Origin: a virus
Virus record (IMG/VR): IMGVR_UViG_3300009079_000062
Span: 1 to 33,980 of that record
Length of the DNA stretch: 33,980 bases
Strand: one strand, 5' to 3'
Below, piece after piece: positions 1-7,044 of the stretch. How positions within the stretch are numbered: the stretch's first letter is position 1; each line of letters starts with the position of its first letter. Made by a program: the position numbers and the translations under genes. Below the pieces are notes generated by a model that saw only the letters and a program-made list of their open reading frames with translations, did no database searches and was not told the DNA's origin.

Positions 1-437
1 AGTTTACCCAAGGCACTGTTCTGCGTTGCTAGTTGTTTTTTCTTTTCTCTTTTTTCTTCTTCGGACTCAACACCCTCTTTTAGAGAGTCTATCATATCTG
101 TTTGATCAGGTGTAGCAACACCACCACTTGCAGTGATGGCATTTTGAAGTGCTGTAAACTGCTCTCTTAAAGCAGCAGCATTTTCTGTAGAAGCACCTAA
201 TAGCCCACCTTGAAGCGCAGCAATCTTTTTATCCATCTCAGCAAGATCTAGCTGACCTTGAGCAACCTTTTTACCTTGCTCGGTCTGATCCTTGAGGTTT
301 TCTATGACCTCTTTTAACGATGAATTAACTGCTTTCGAATCTTTTTTCTCTTCCTTAAATTGAGCGTCGAGTTCTGTTTGATCTACAACAACTTCAACTT
401 CCTTTCCTTTAGATTCGTCGGTGGGCTTTTTAGCCAT
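1..437 (-). CDS. Coiled-coil virion protein, probable tail tape measure N-terminus (partial)
   Basis: This is the N-terminal 145 or so residues of a protein that continues beyond the left edge. The start ATG is at 437-435, just after the stop of the 53-aa gene, with an AGAGGA ribosome site about 8 nt upstream. The visible part is very rich in Glu, Lys, Gln and Ala and looks helical and coiled-coil. It has an acidic/basic N-terminus (MAKKPTDESK), a Gln/Ala-rich middle and a highly charged EEEKREKKK stretch. In marine T4-like phages the tape measure gene usually follows gp26 and a few small genes, which fits this position. The tape-measure assignment is inference from position and composition. 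A scaffold or other coiled-coil structural protein is possible. Confidence 0.55.
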   Translation of the reverse strand, partial: MAKKPTDESKGKEVEVVVDQTELDAQFKEEKKDSKAVNSSLKEVIENLKDQTEQGKKVAQGQLDLAEMDKKIAALQGGLLGASTENAAALREQFTALQNAITASGGVATPDQTDMIDSLKEGVESEEEKREKKKQLATQNSALGK

Positions 438-440
438 CTA

Positions 441-602
441 TTAGTCCTCTTTAACTACAAAGGTCGCAATACCGTAGATCAATCCAGCCCATGCTAGCAA
501 CTTAGCGATGCCACCAAATAGGATAACTGATCCGCAGATTACGACAAGTGAAATACCATCGATACTAGTTCTTTCTAGCAATCTAGATTTTAACCACTTC
601 AT
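441..602 (-). CDS. Small membrane protein, 53 aa
   Basis: The product begins MKWLKSRLLE, a basic head, followed by a long hydrophobic region (about residues 17-50, with Gly/Ala-rich turns) that could form one long or two short membrane helices, and ends in KED. An in-frame ATG exists seven codons upstream at 623. The ATG at 602-600 is preferred because AAGGAG lies at 614-609, at normal spacing, whereas the upstream ATG has no such site and lies inside the previous gene. It sits between a 38-aa membrane peptide and the coiled-coil protein. Function is unknown. Membrane insertion is inferred from hydrophobicity only. Confidence 0.6.
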   Translation of the reverse strand: MKWLKSRLLERTSIDGISLVVICGSVILFGGIAKLLAWAGLIYGIATFVVKED

Positions 603-612
603 AATATACTCC

Positions 613-729
613 TTATTTTCCAAACCATTGATCGATTAAGTTTTTACCATAATATAAAATACCTAACCATACCGTAAATAGAATACCGTCAACATACGAT
701 AAACTTTCCCAAGCACTCAAAGGATCCAT
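613..729 (-). CDS. Very small membrane peptide, 38 aa
   Basis: A short reading frame runs from the ATG at 729-727 to TAA at 615-613. The start overlaps the stop of the EF-hand gene as TAATG, a translational-coupling arrangement. It begins MDPLSAWESL, has a hydrophobic segment about residues 15-27 (ILFTVWLGILYY) and ends KNLIDQWFGK. Its stop overlaps the ribosome site of the next gene. The coupling on both sides and the tight fit between neighbours support it being real. Function is unknown; it is probably a single-pass inner-membrane peptide. Confidence 0.55.
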   Translation of the reverse strand: MDPLSAWESLSYVDGILFTVWLGILYYGKNLIDQWFGK

Positions 730-1046
730 TACTTCTTACCTTTCATAGCTTGAGTACCAAAGAATGCAGCAACAATACCAGCAACAGCAACAAAGTATGT
801 TGGTGCCATATCGCCTAGTGTATCCTGTGCCTGATCTAAACCAGCTAATGAAGCAGTAACGACAGCAAAGGGATATAGTAACATACCACCTAACGCAAAC
901 CAAGCCATATTACGCTGTGCATCACGCATAGCATCCGCATCTTCTAACTCTTTGCGTTTAAACTCGAGGTACATCGCTTCTTCTTCTTTTGTTACATGCC
1001 CATCGCCATTAGTATCGGCTGGGTGAAATTTTTGTTCATCACTCAT
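729..1046 (-). CDS. EF-hand membrane protein, 105 aa
   Basis: The N-terminus carries one canonical EF-hand loop, residues 11-22, with Asp11, Asn13, Asp15, His17, Thr19 and Glu22 at the calcium-coordinating positions. A charged helix with AMRDAQRN follows, then two predicted membrane helices at about 47-68 and 79-99, and a basic tail (KGKK). A ribosome site AGGA precedes the ATG. Proteins of this shape recur in marine T4-like phages beside the hub/tape-measure genes, as I recall. A role at the host inner membrane during ejection or assembly is speculation. Calcium binding is inferred from the loop residues. Confidence 0.75.
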   Translation of the reverse strand: MSDEQKFHPADTNGDGHVTKEEEAMYLEFKRKELEDADAMRDAQRNMAWFALGGMLLYPFAVVTASLAGLDQAQDTLGDMAPTYFVAVAGIVAAFFGTQAMKGKK

Positions 1047-1055
1047 TTTATATTC

Positions 1056-1193
1056 CTATCTACTTAAATTTCTACGTTTAATCTCTTCGTTTTGTTCTTT
1101 TACATGCTCATTAAGTAAAGCAGTGTATATCTGTCTTTCCCATGGTAGCATATCTTCAATCTCTGTTAACGAATATTGATGAAACTGCATCAT
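1056..1193 (-). CDS. Short gp51-position ORF, possibly start-damaged
   Basis: The frame from ATG ATG at 1193-1188 to TAG at 1058-1056 gives 45 residues ending EEIKRRNLSR, with the core EIEDMLPWERQIY. The same frame stays open upstream as ESLENFYKTNFA. That reads like the missing beginning of the protein, but it has no ATG in frame. An ATG at 1231-1229 would start MSLENFYK if the CT pair in ATGAGTCTCTGG were absent; as written that ATG reads MSLWRIF and stops. No good ribosome site precedes 1193. The place after gp26 is where short hub-assembly (gp51-like) genes occur in T4-like marine phages. It may be a genuine short protein, a frameshifted gene or a sequencing error. Confidence 0.5.
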   Translation of the reverse strand: MMQFHQYSLTEIEDMLPWERQIYTALLNEHVKEQNEEIKRRNLSR

Positions 1194-1216
1194 AGCAAAA
1201 TTCGTTTTATAAAAAT

Positions 1217-1262
1217 TCTCCAGAGACTCATGAGAAAGACAAATTAGAAAAAACTCTGGAGA
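1217..1262. repeat. Perfect 9-bp inverted repeat at the gp26/gp51 junction
   Basis: TCTCCAGAG at 1217-1225 is the exact reverse complement of CTCTGGAGA at 1254-1262, with a 28-nt spacer. The right arm lies in the end of gp26; the left arm lies at the beginning of the short ORF and contains the extra CT pair discussed there. On the mRNA it could form a hairpin enclosing the gp26 stop codon. Confidence 0.7.
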
Positions 1263-1948
1263 CCCTCTAGTTTAATTTCGTTTTTAATACCGCAATGTGT
1301 ACAATTAAATTCCACATCGTGCCTTACCATAGGCATTTCGTTAAACAATTCAACAACGTCTTTAAATTGCTGTGAAGAGAAACTCTCTACAAAATCACGT
1401 AACTCTGCTGGCGATTGCTCATTAGCAGGATAAACGTCATCCTTGTCGTAGATAGAATCAATACATGAGATAATCATATCTACTGTTGTATCGTATTGAC
1501 TCTTTCCTTCCGAAACGCTCTCTGCAGCACCTTTTACAGTTGGGTACTTTAGGATAACGCCAACCTCTTCTGACAGTTGTGTCTTTAAATTTCTTTTTAC
1601 TTCGCCTTGTACTTCAACATCGTCAAGGTTTACTGTGTATTCGTTTTTACCATCACAACCTTTACACTTAAATAATAGATCTGATCCTTCACCTACAGAA
1701 CGTGATCTAATTTTTAAGAAGATATATTCAAAGTCAAAAGAAGCCATTCCCATGGAGTCTACTGATTTAAACGTACATTCGTCGATTAGGTCTCTTACAG
1801 CCATGATCATTTGCTTCTGATCTTTACTTTCGACCGCTATCAATAATGCCTTTTCTTCTCTAACCGTGTATGGTCTATATTCAATCTCTTTACCTGACGA
1901 TGGTACTGTCAGGACATATTTGGGTGTCCCCAGTTTAGGTAATGCCAT
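1244..1948 (-). CDS. 26: Baseplate hub protein gp26
   Basis: At 234 aa it is close to T4 gp26 (208 aa) and matches the T4 baseplate gp26 family in its opening: a short LPKLGTPKY head, a VPSSGKEIEYRPYTVREEK strand/helix, and the helical core with VRDLIDECTF. Two CxxC pairs, Cys95/Cys98 and Cys216/Cys219, could form a zinc-binding knuckle joining the middle to the C-terminus. A GAGGTGA ribosome site precedes the start. gp26 is part of the central hub in T4 baseplate assembly. It follows gp54 after 43 nt and precedes the gp51-position ORF. The family call is from recognised sequence pattern; zinc binding is inferred. Confidence 0.8.
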   Translation of the reverse strand: MALPKLGTPKYVLTVPSSGKEIEYRPYTVREEKALLIAVESKDQKQMIMAVRDLIDECTFKSVDSMGMASFDFEYIFLKIRSRSVGEGSDLLFKCKGCDGKNEYTVNLDDVEVQGEVKRNLKTQLSEEVGVILKYPTVKGAAESVSEGKSQYDTTVDMIISCIDSIYDKDDVYPANEQSPAELRDFVESFSSQQFKDVVELFNEMPMVRHDVEFNCTHCGIKNEIKLEGLQSFF

Positions 1949-1991
1949 AGTTATTATTTCACCTCAATTTGTAAAAACTATAAAAAAATCA

Positions 1992-2831
1992 TTAGAATCC
2001 TAATCTATTTAGGCTCTTGCCTAGAGTGCTTATTGACTCCGAAGTACCGCTTATTCCGCCCTGAGCTGCATCAATAGACTTAATGCCTTTCAAGCCGTTA
2101 ACATTAGCTTTCAAATTTCTCGCATTTTGTCTGTTAGTATTGAAACTATTTACTGCTTTATTCAATGTAGAAAACTCTCCATTTAAATCGGAAAGAAATC
2201 CAAATATACCGCCAAATCGACCGCCTGCTAATCCGTTTAATGCGCTAGGAACATTAACTATCGGTGGTGGTGTATTTTTAAAATCTCCAGCAGCAAACTC
2301 GAATCTATCATAAGCAAAAGAAACTTGGAACTTACCAATAGTATTTTCATTAGCATTAGACAGCTGTATATCTCCAACACTAATCGGGTATGCATTTATT
2401 AGGTTTATTTTGTATACGTTATTATCATTTATATCCTGACCATAAATCTGGATATCTGCAACGAAATTCTTTTTATATTGTGCTACAAAACCATCGGGTT
2501 GAAGGATAGATTCAATCCAATTATCCATAACTAACTTTGGGTAGTAATCTCCAGAGAGATTAAATTCCATTACTACATCTTCATCGATATAGGTATATGG
2601 TATTTTCTTAGTCTGAGTCCCATTGGTATATTCGTTTGTAGACAAAGCACGGCTGGGTAAAGTTACAGACTCGCAAAGCATATTTATTTGCTCTAAACTG
2701 TACCCACTAATAATTTGACTGCTGACTAATGGCGGTAAATTTACATCAACACGGTATCTGTTTGACTTAGCATAACCTTTCCGTGCTACCACCATGCCTA
2801 ATTGTTTATCAAAATTTAGATAATCTGCCAT
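1992..2831 (-). CDS. 54: Baseplate tail-tube junction protein gp54
   Basis: This 279-aa protein has the tail-tube fold pattern. It contains CESVTLPSRAL and TKKIPYTYIDEDV in the N-terminal half, FNLSGDYYPKLVMDNWIESI in the middle, and INAYPISVGDIQLSN followed by GKFQVSFAYDRFEF. The last part closely resembles the T4 gp54 region ISVSAPELSY...FDVTFAY. The C-terminal 80 residues are Asn/Gly/Ser-rich and look flexible. gp54 sits with gp48 on top of the hub and starts tube polymerisation. Its ATG overlaps the stop of the 197-aa gene (TAATG). gp19 (tail tube, about 163 aa in T4) has the same fold, but the length and place favour gp54. Confidence 0.75.
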   Translation of the reverse strand: MADYLNFDKQLGMVVARKGYAKSNRYRVDVNLPPLVSSQIISGYSLEQINMLCESVTLPSRALSTNEYTNGTQTKKIPYTYIDEDVVMEFNLSGDYYPKLVMDNWIESILQPDGFVAQYKKNFVADIQIYGQDINDNNVYKINLINAYPISVGDIQLSNANENTIGKFQVSFAYDRFEFAAGDFKNTPPPIVNVPSALNGLAGGRFGGIFGFLSDLNGEFSTLNKAVNSFNTNRQNARNLKANVNGLKGIKSIDAAQGGISGTSESISTLGKSLNRLGF

Positions 2832-3424
2832 TAGCTACTAAACGACCTCTTAGATTCTCCCCAAACACGGGATTTACTTTGTTTACGGAATTGCTCTGTG
2901 GGTAAGAATACTGCGATCTCCCACTCAGGTGGGTCAACACGAACAATCCTTGAGTCTACATGTTTTGTCAAGTAATGCTTAAAACAAGGTTTAAATTCTC
3001 TATACTTTTTAGCACCTTGTAACATATTATAGGTTAATTTTAATCTGGTCGTCTCATCGTTATTTTTATTATTTTGTAGCGCCATTAATTTATCTAAGAA
3101 TCTTGCCCTTACCATTGGAGATAGGTAGTGTAGGTTCAACCCATAGAACCCTCCAGGAGCAGGACTTATCATAATGGTCAAAGGAAACGCATCATAGTAA
3201 GGTAACGTCTCACGATACTTTGGATCGTAGAAGAACATAAACATCTTACCAGTAACAAATCTCTTTTGCGTATCCAGTAAAGGATCTTTTAAAATCTGTT
3301 GTCGGTTTACTTTACCCATCTGTTGAATTTTTTGACGAAACCACTTACGTGATTCATCTGTTCGTGGAGTTACTCCCGCACGAAACGCTTGTGATTCTAA
3401 GTTTTGAAACAATGATTCAGCCAT
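2831..3424 (-). CDS. Conserved T4-like virion or assembly protein, 197 aa
   Basis: I recognise this as a family common in marine T4-like phages but cannot name its role firmly. Visible features are a charged helical N-terminus, FVTGKMFMFFYDPKYRETLP followed by YYDAFPLTIMI, GFYGLNLHYLSP, and a basic C-terminal half with KHVDSRIVRVDPPEWEIAVF and an Arg/Ser-rich tail. It lies between gp4 and gp54. In T4 the gene beside gp4 is gp2, the DNA end protector, so a head/neck or DNA-end role is possible but unproven. A perfect late promoter TATAAATA lies only 5 nt before its ATG, and there is no recognisable ribosome site. Confidence 0.65.
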   Translation of the reverse strand: MAESLFQNLESQAFRAGVTPRTDESRKWFRQKIQQMGKVNRQQILKDPLLDTQKRFVTGKMFMFFYDPKYRETLPYYDAFPLTIMISPAPGGFYGLNLHYLSPMVRARFLDKLMALQNNKNNDETTRLKLTYNMLQGAKKYREFKPCFKHYLTKHVDSRIVRVDPPEWEIAVFLPTEQFRKQSKSRVWGESKRSFSS

Positions 3425-3429
3425 AGCAC

Positions 3430-3437
3430 TATTTATA
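3430..3437 (-). promoter_or_regulatory. T4-type late promoter
   Basis: The minus strand reads TATAAATA, an exact match to the T4 late promoter consensus read by a gp55-type sigma factor. It ends 5 nt before the ATG at 3424-3422. A normal late-promoter start site would fall at or next to the start codon, so the transcript may have almost no leader. Confidence 0.7.
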
Positions 3438-3504
3438 AGATTTCCCTTTACTTTTATTCAATAATAAGGTATAATATAACACCCCTGCTGGGGATGGTCT
3501 ATCT

Positions 3505-3978
3505 CTATTTTTTCTTCTTACGCTTTACCTTTCCGCCAAGTATCTTTATCCCAATACCCTTTAATACATCCTCTGTCCATATTTGGAATATGCATCCATT
3601 GTCCTGAGCAAACTCTGTGGCAGCTTTCCATTTAGAAGTGTTCTTGATGTAGGTCAATGATTCTGTGATGAAACGTTTTGTTTGGCGTTGACCTTTTTTG
3701 GGCGGTACTGTCTGCGACTTTGGTTTAATCTCTATCAGATACTTCTTGCCATCTGCGGTCTTAAAATACATGTCTATATAGTATCGGTGGACTTTATTAT
3801 CTGTAGCGCAAACATAGGGAATGACGACTTCCTCCGATCCCCACTCGAGGATAGCAGGGTTATCATCTGCCCATCTGAACGTTTGCCTCTCCCAGAGAGA
3901 ACGATAAACGATATTTTTTACATCACCCACGTATTTACTCTTATTTTTGGGTGTGTATTTTCCTTTGTATGTTTTCAT
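3505..3978 (-). CDS. 4: Head completion protein gp4
   Basis: At 157 aa it is near T4 gp4 (150 aa). It shows the family's nuclease-like core: Glu30 in YRSLWERQTF, Asp69 in HRYYIDMYF, and Glu83/Lys85 in KKYLIEIKPK. This is the spacing of TnsA-type PD-(D/E)xK nucleases, to which gp4 is related. The product is very basic and ends in a Lys/Arg-rich tail. In T4, gp4 with gp50 completes the packaged head before tail joining. Here the gene is the first of the minus-strand run, divergent from gp48. Its ATG at 3978-3976 overlaps a plus-strand late promoter by one base. Confidence 0.88.
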   Translation of the reverse strand: MKTYKGKYTPKNKSKYVGDVKNIVYRSLWERQTFRWADDNPAILEWGSEEVVIPYVCATDNKVHRYYIDMYFKTADGKKYLIEIKPKSQTVPPKKGQRQTKRFITESLTYIKNTSKWKAATEFAQDNGCIFQIWTEDVLKGIGIKILGGKVKRKKKK

Positions 3979-3985
3979 ATAAATA
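3978..3985 (+). promoter_or_regulatory. T4-type late promoter for the gp48 operon
   Basis: An exact TATAAATA lies 40 nt upstream of the gp48 ATG at 4026. It overlaps the first base of the gp4 start codon on the other strand. It is the only consensus late promoter before the long plus-strand baseplate operon. Confidence 0.75.
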
Positions 3986-4005
3986 ACACTATAATACTTT
4001 AACTC

Positions 4006-4013
4006 TATTTATT
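4006..4013 (-). promoter_or_regulatory. Probable late promoter for gp4
   Basis: The minus strand reads AATAAATA, one mismatch from the late consensus, 27 nt upstream of the gp4 ATG. It faces the plus-strand promoter at 3978, so the two transcripts would overlap at their 5' ends by roughly ten bases. Confidence 0.45.
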
Positions 4014-4025
4014 CGGGTAAAAAAC

Positions 4026-4805
4026 ATGGCAACATATAGATTTCCTGCTAATCTCAGCGATGAAAAGCATAACTACGTTAGATTTAAAGGATACGAAAAG
4101 AAAGGTGATGGAGAAGTTGTTAACATATGCCTTTATATGCCACCCACTGTCGCTGTGTCTGATGGGGCATCTTATGGTAATCTAGATCTTGGGATTATTG
4201 GTGGGGGTGAAGATGGCATCCAAGGATTAATCGACAAAGATGGAAAACTCGACACAAAAGGATTAAAACAATCTTTAGAAGATTCAGCAAACACTGGCAA
4301 TAAGGCTCTTGATTCAGCAGTTTTGCAAAAGGCATTTTCTAACTTTGGTCTTGGGGGTGGCGTTGGTGATAGAGTTTCTGACCTTGTCCTATCAAACAAA
4401 AGTAAGGCGATTAATCCCAATACAGTATTACAATATACAAACTCAGAGATACGTCAACATAACTTTACATTTAAGATGGTAGCAGAGAGCTCAGATGATG
4501 CTGCTGTTATTAATAAAATAGTAAATAATTTTAGAAAATATATGTATGGCGTGAAGGATGGGATTACTGTAACATATCCTGCCGAATGGACTATAAATTT
4601 TATGGCTATAGGTGGTGGGGTAAATAAGTTTATCGCTCAACCATATAAGTGTTTTCTTGAAAGTTGTCAGGCTACTTACAATACATCTTCTGGTCTAACT
4701 CATAAAGATGGTTCTCCTATTGAGGTTGATGTAACCCTTGCTTTCCGTGAGATTAAGGCTCTACAACGTGATGAAATCGTAGCACTAGCACCGAAGGAGG
4801 AGTAA
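4026..4805 (+). CDS. 48: Baseplate tail-tube cap gp48
   Basis: The 259-aa product has a tail-tube-like C-terminal domain: NSEIRQHNFTFKMVAESSDD, a helix with INKIVNNFRKYMYG, VTYPAEWTINFM, then KPYKCFLES-type and VDVTLAFREIKALQRDEI segments that match gp48 of T4-like phages. An Ala/Gly/Asp-rich stretch at about 45-115 is likely mobile. gp48 caps the hub and, with gp54, provides the platform for the tail tube. T4 gp48 is longer (364 aa). The gene heads the plus-strand operon, and its last codons contain the AAGGAGGAG ribosome site for gp53. Confidence 0.75.
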   Translation: MATYRFPANLSDEKHNYVRFKGYEKKGDGEVVNICLYMPPTVAVSDGASYGNLDLGIIGGGEDGIQGLIDKDGKLDTKGLKQSLEDSANTGNKALDSAVLQKAFSNFGLGGGVGDRVSDLVLSNKSKAINPNTVLQYTNSEIRQHNFTFKMVAESSDDAAVINKIVNNFRKYMYGVKDGITVTYPAEWTINFMAIGGGVNKFIAQPYKCFLESCQATYNTSSGLTHKDGSPIEVDVTLAFREIKALQRDEIVALAPKEE

Positions 4806-4810
4806 CAGTA

Positions 4811-5557
4811 ATGTTTTTTGATAGTTTTCCTACAATAGAGTACAATTTTGGTAATGGCGGTGTCAAAATCGCTGACCTATTCCGACAAGTAAAAATAGTT
4901 GATAGAAGATTTGATTCGGCAACGCCTTACCAGTTTTATGAGGTTCAAGATGAAAGACCCGATCAGTTATCAGAAAGATTATATGGAGACCCGAACTATC
5001 ATTGGTCTTTCTTTATAATTAATGATACTCTTAAAGGTGGTCATAAAGAATGGCCATTGACTTCTATAGAACTTCGTGATTATATACAAACAAAATATCC
5101 AGAAAATCTATATGCAATTACCATGTATAGAGATGAAAGTCAAGTTTATAATGCTAACTCTATTCATAATAAATTTCTTGAAGGTAGAACTTTAAGGGGT
5201 CTTGATTCTGGTGCGGAAGCTACTATTATTAAAAGAAACCCAGAAATAAATCAGCTAGTAGTTGAGTATAAAACCTCTACCAAATTTTCAAGCACAGAAC
5301 AGATTATTGAAGTAGCAGGTACTGGTATTATAGGGTCGAATAGGGATTTATTGCCTTATGCTGAATCGACCGCATATTATAAAGATTCAAATGATGAATT
5401 GTTTTCTAACTCTGAAAATATAAGGAGACCAGACTTATCCGTGACTTACAGACAATCCGAAGAAGCTATTAATGATAGTAAAAGGTTCATACGAGTGCTG
5501 AGAAGTTCATATATCCGTGATTTCGCTATATCGTTTAGAAAGTTGATCAATGGCTAA
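4811..5557 (+). CDS. 53: Baseplate wedge protein gp53
   Basis: Recognised by its opening FFDSFPTIEYNF and the LysM-like segment RPDQLSERLYGDPNYHWSFF, a hallmark of gp53, followed by ELRDYIQTKYPE. At 248 aa it is longer than T4 gp53 (196 aa); the C-terminal part adds a beta-rich region (residues about 120-180) and a helical tail. gp53 clamps neighbouring wedges around the hub. A strong ribosome site (AAGGAGGAG) precedes the ATG. The 3' end overlaps the next gene by 8 nt (ATGGCTAA). Confidence 0.88.
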   Translation: MFFDSFPTIEYNFGNGGVKIADLFRQVKIVDRRFDSATPYQFYEVQDERPDQLSERLYGDPNYHWSFFIINDTLKGGHKEWPLTSIELRDYIQTKYPENLYAITMYRDESQVYNANSIHNKFLEGRTLRGLDSGAEATIIKRNPEINQLVVEYKTSTKFSSTEQIIEVAGTGIIGSNRDLLPYAESTAYYKDSNDELFSNSENIRRPDLSVTYRQSEEAINDSKRFIRVLRSSYIRDFAISFRKLING

Positions 5558-6872
5558 TTCTCAATATTACTCAAAACCAGGAAGATACGAGCTGCAGGAG
5601 TGCGTCTTAACAGACTTCAGCGGTGAAACTGTCGACATGGCATACCTAATCTCGAGCTTTACTGTCCTCGAGTCCATCAATAGCATGTTTAATATTTATG
5701 AGTTTACTATTGTAGATGCTGTTAATATTCTTGAAAGGTTTACTGTGTCGGGTAATGAAAAAATAGAACTCACTCTGGTTAAAAAAGATACGCCTGATGG
5801 CTCTGAAGAACAGATAACTAAGTACCTTATACTTACTAAAATTGAAGCATATGCTCGACCAAGTAATGAAGGACAGGCATATAAGTTCAAAGCTATTACT
5901 GATACTGCGTTTAAGACTAGCATAAAGAGAATCTCTAGATCAGACAGCGACACCCCCACCGAAATGATTTCAAGACTATGGGATGAGGTATCATTTAAGA
6001 CTGACCTAGTTGTCGGTGATGATGCTGTGGGTAATATGAAAATAGTGTATCCAAATCATACATATATGGATACCTTTGGGTTGTTATTATCCCGTGCGGC
6101 AAACGCTAATGGAAGTCCTTTTTATCTTTATGATACATTGTGGGGAGATGCTAATCTAATCACTGACGAAAAGTTAGTTGGAGAATCTCCTGTCGATAAG
6201 TATGTTTTCCTCTCAGAAGATCAGTCATCTCCTCACGAAGAAGAATTTGATAAAAATAGACTACGCATAAAAAGTTTTAATTCTAAACTTGGCGTGTCTA
6301 ATTACGAAGGAATAAAACGAGGTGCGTTTTTTAGTACGGTGTATTCCTTGGATATATCGAACAAATCCTTTGTTGTTCAAGACTATCATATCGATGGTAG
6401 TAGTGCAACTCCTATGGATTCTGCTGGTAGGTTTACCCTTGATTCTGGCTTTACTATCGGTGATGAACCAGCAACAGAATTTTTAGATTCTAAGCAAATA
6501 TTTCTAGCAACAAACTTAACAGGGTTTGAAGAGGGTACTACAAACTTACACCAAGAATCAGTAAACTATATTGCTGATAGAAATTTTGTAGGCGAAACTC
6601 AATTTGCTGCGTCACACTCCATTGATATTTACGGAGACTCTAGAGTACAAGCTGGTAAGATGATTGAGATAGAAATACCTCCAGCAATGGATCCTGAAGA
6701 TGTTACAGTTCCTATTGATGAATATATTTCAGGGGTATACCTAGTGGCGACAGTTATGCATACATTTGACAAAGACGGCTACTACAATCAAACATTAGGA
6801 TTAAGGAAGAATTACGTGAAAGATGCTGGATCTAAATTTAGTTCTTTAAGATCTAGTAAAGGTTATGGCTAG
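5550..6872 (+). CDS. gp27-like baseplate hub protein
   Basis: This 440-aa protein lies between gp53 and gp5, where marine T4-like phages carry a hub protein of the gp27 type (sometimes labelled VrlC). The sequence is beta-rich: ELQECVLTDFSGETVDM and SFTVLESINSMFNIYEFTI near the start, YLILTKIEAYARPS and YKFKAITDTAFK in a barrel-like first domain, then PSEMISRLWDE-type helices (TPTEMISRLWDEV), and a second barrel late in the protein with GKMIEIEIP and SGVYLVATVMHTF. The size is near T4 gp27 (391 aa). Hub trimer formation beneath gp5 is inferred from family and place. Confidence 0.7.
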   Translation: MANSQYYSKPGRYELQECVLTDFSGETVDMAYLISSFTVLESINSMFNIYEFTIVDAVNILERFTVSGNEKIELTLVKKDTPDGSEEQITKYLILTKIEAYARPSNEGQAYKFKAITDTAFKTSIKRISRSDSDTPTEMISRLWDEVSFKTDLVVGDDAVGNMKIVYPNHTYMDTFGLLLSRAANANGSPFYLYDTLWGDANLITDEKLVGESPVDKYVFLSEDQSSPHEEEFDKNRLRIKSFNSKLGVSNYEGIKRGAFFSTVYSLDISNKSFVVQDYHIDGSSATPMDSAGRFTLDSGFTIGDEPATEFLDSKQIFLATNLTGFEEGTTNLHQESVNYIADRNFVGETQFAASHSIDIYGDSRVQAGKMIEIEIPPAMDPEDVTVPIDEYISGVYLVATVMHTFDKDGYYNQTLGLRKNYVKDAGSKFSSLRSSKGYG

Positions 6873-7044
6873 AATGAAAAAATTATGGAGAATCTGGGCA
6901 AAGTCGCTCGGAGAAAAAGTCGGCGAAACCGATAAACAGGCAGACATGGTTGCTGGTATTAGAACCTTTTGGTGGATTGCTCATATGATAGCATGCTTTA
7001 TGATTATAATACATAATGGCGCTAAATTAGGATGGTGGTTATAA
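6865..7044 (+). CDS. Conserved small membrane protein, 59 aa
   Basis: The frame starts ATG GCT AGA ATG and ends in TAA at 7042-7044. The product has a Trp/Lys-rich head (KKLWRIWAKSLGEK), an acidic stretch ETDKQAD, and one membrane helix at about 33-50 (TFWWIAHMIACFMIII). Short proteins of this pattern sit just before gp5 in many marine T4-like phages. The first ATG overlaps the stop of the previous gene (ATGGCTAG), like the gp53/gp27 junction. The second ATG at 6874 has better spacing (11 nt) from the AAAGG at 6858-6862 and may be the true start (56 aa). Function is unknown; a membrane role near the hub is speculative. Confidence 0.7.
   Translation: MARMKKLWRIWAKSLGEKVGETDKQADMVAGIRTFWWIAHMIACFMIIIHNGAKLGWWL

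Noticed and set aside
603-623. Upstream ATG at 623 as the start of the 53-aa membrane protein (60-aa version).
   Set aside because: No ribosome site there, while AAGGAG sits at the right distance before the ATG at 602.
3470-3475. TATAAT on the plus strand, possible sigma-70 promoter.
   Set aside because: No convincing -35 box and no plus-strand gene follows; the region downstream is antisense to gp4. AT-rich intergenic DNA gives such matches by chance.
3482-3493. CCCC TGCT GGGG hairpin as a terminator between gp4 and the 197-aa gene.
   Set aside because: The stem is only 4 bp and no T run follows on the minus strand.
3505-3978. TnsA-like transposition protein.
   Set aside because: The nuclease core resembles TnsA, but the size, basic tail and neighbours match T4 gp4, and there are no transposon ends or partner genes.
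7032-7043. ATG at 7032 as the gp5 start.
   Set aside because: It lies inside the 59-aa gene; the TAATG overlap at 7044 is the usual coupling form and yields the family-like N-terminus.
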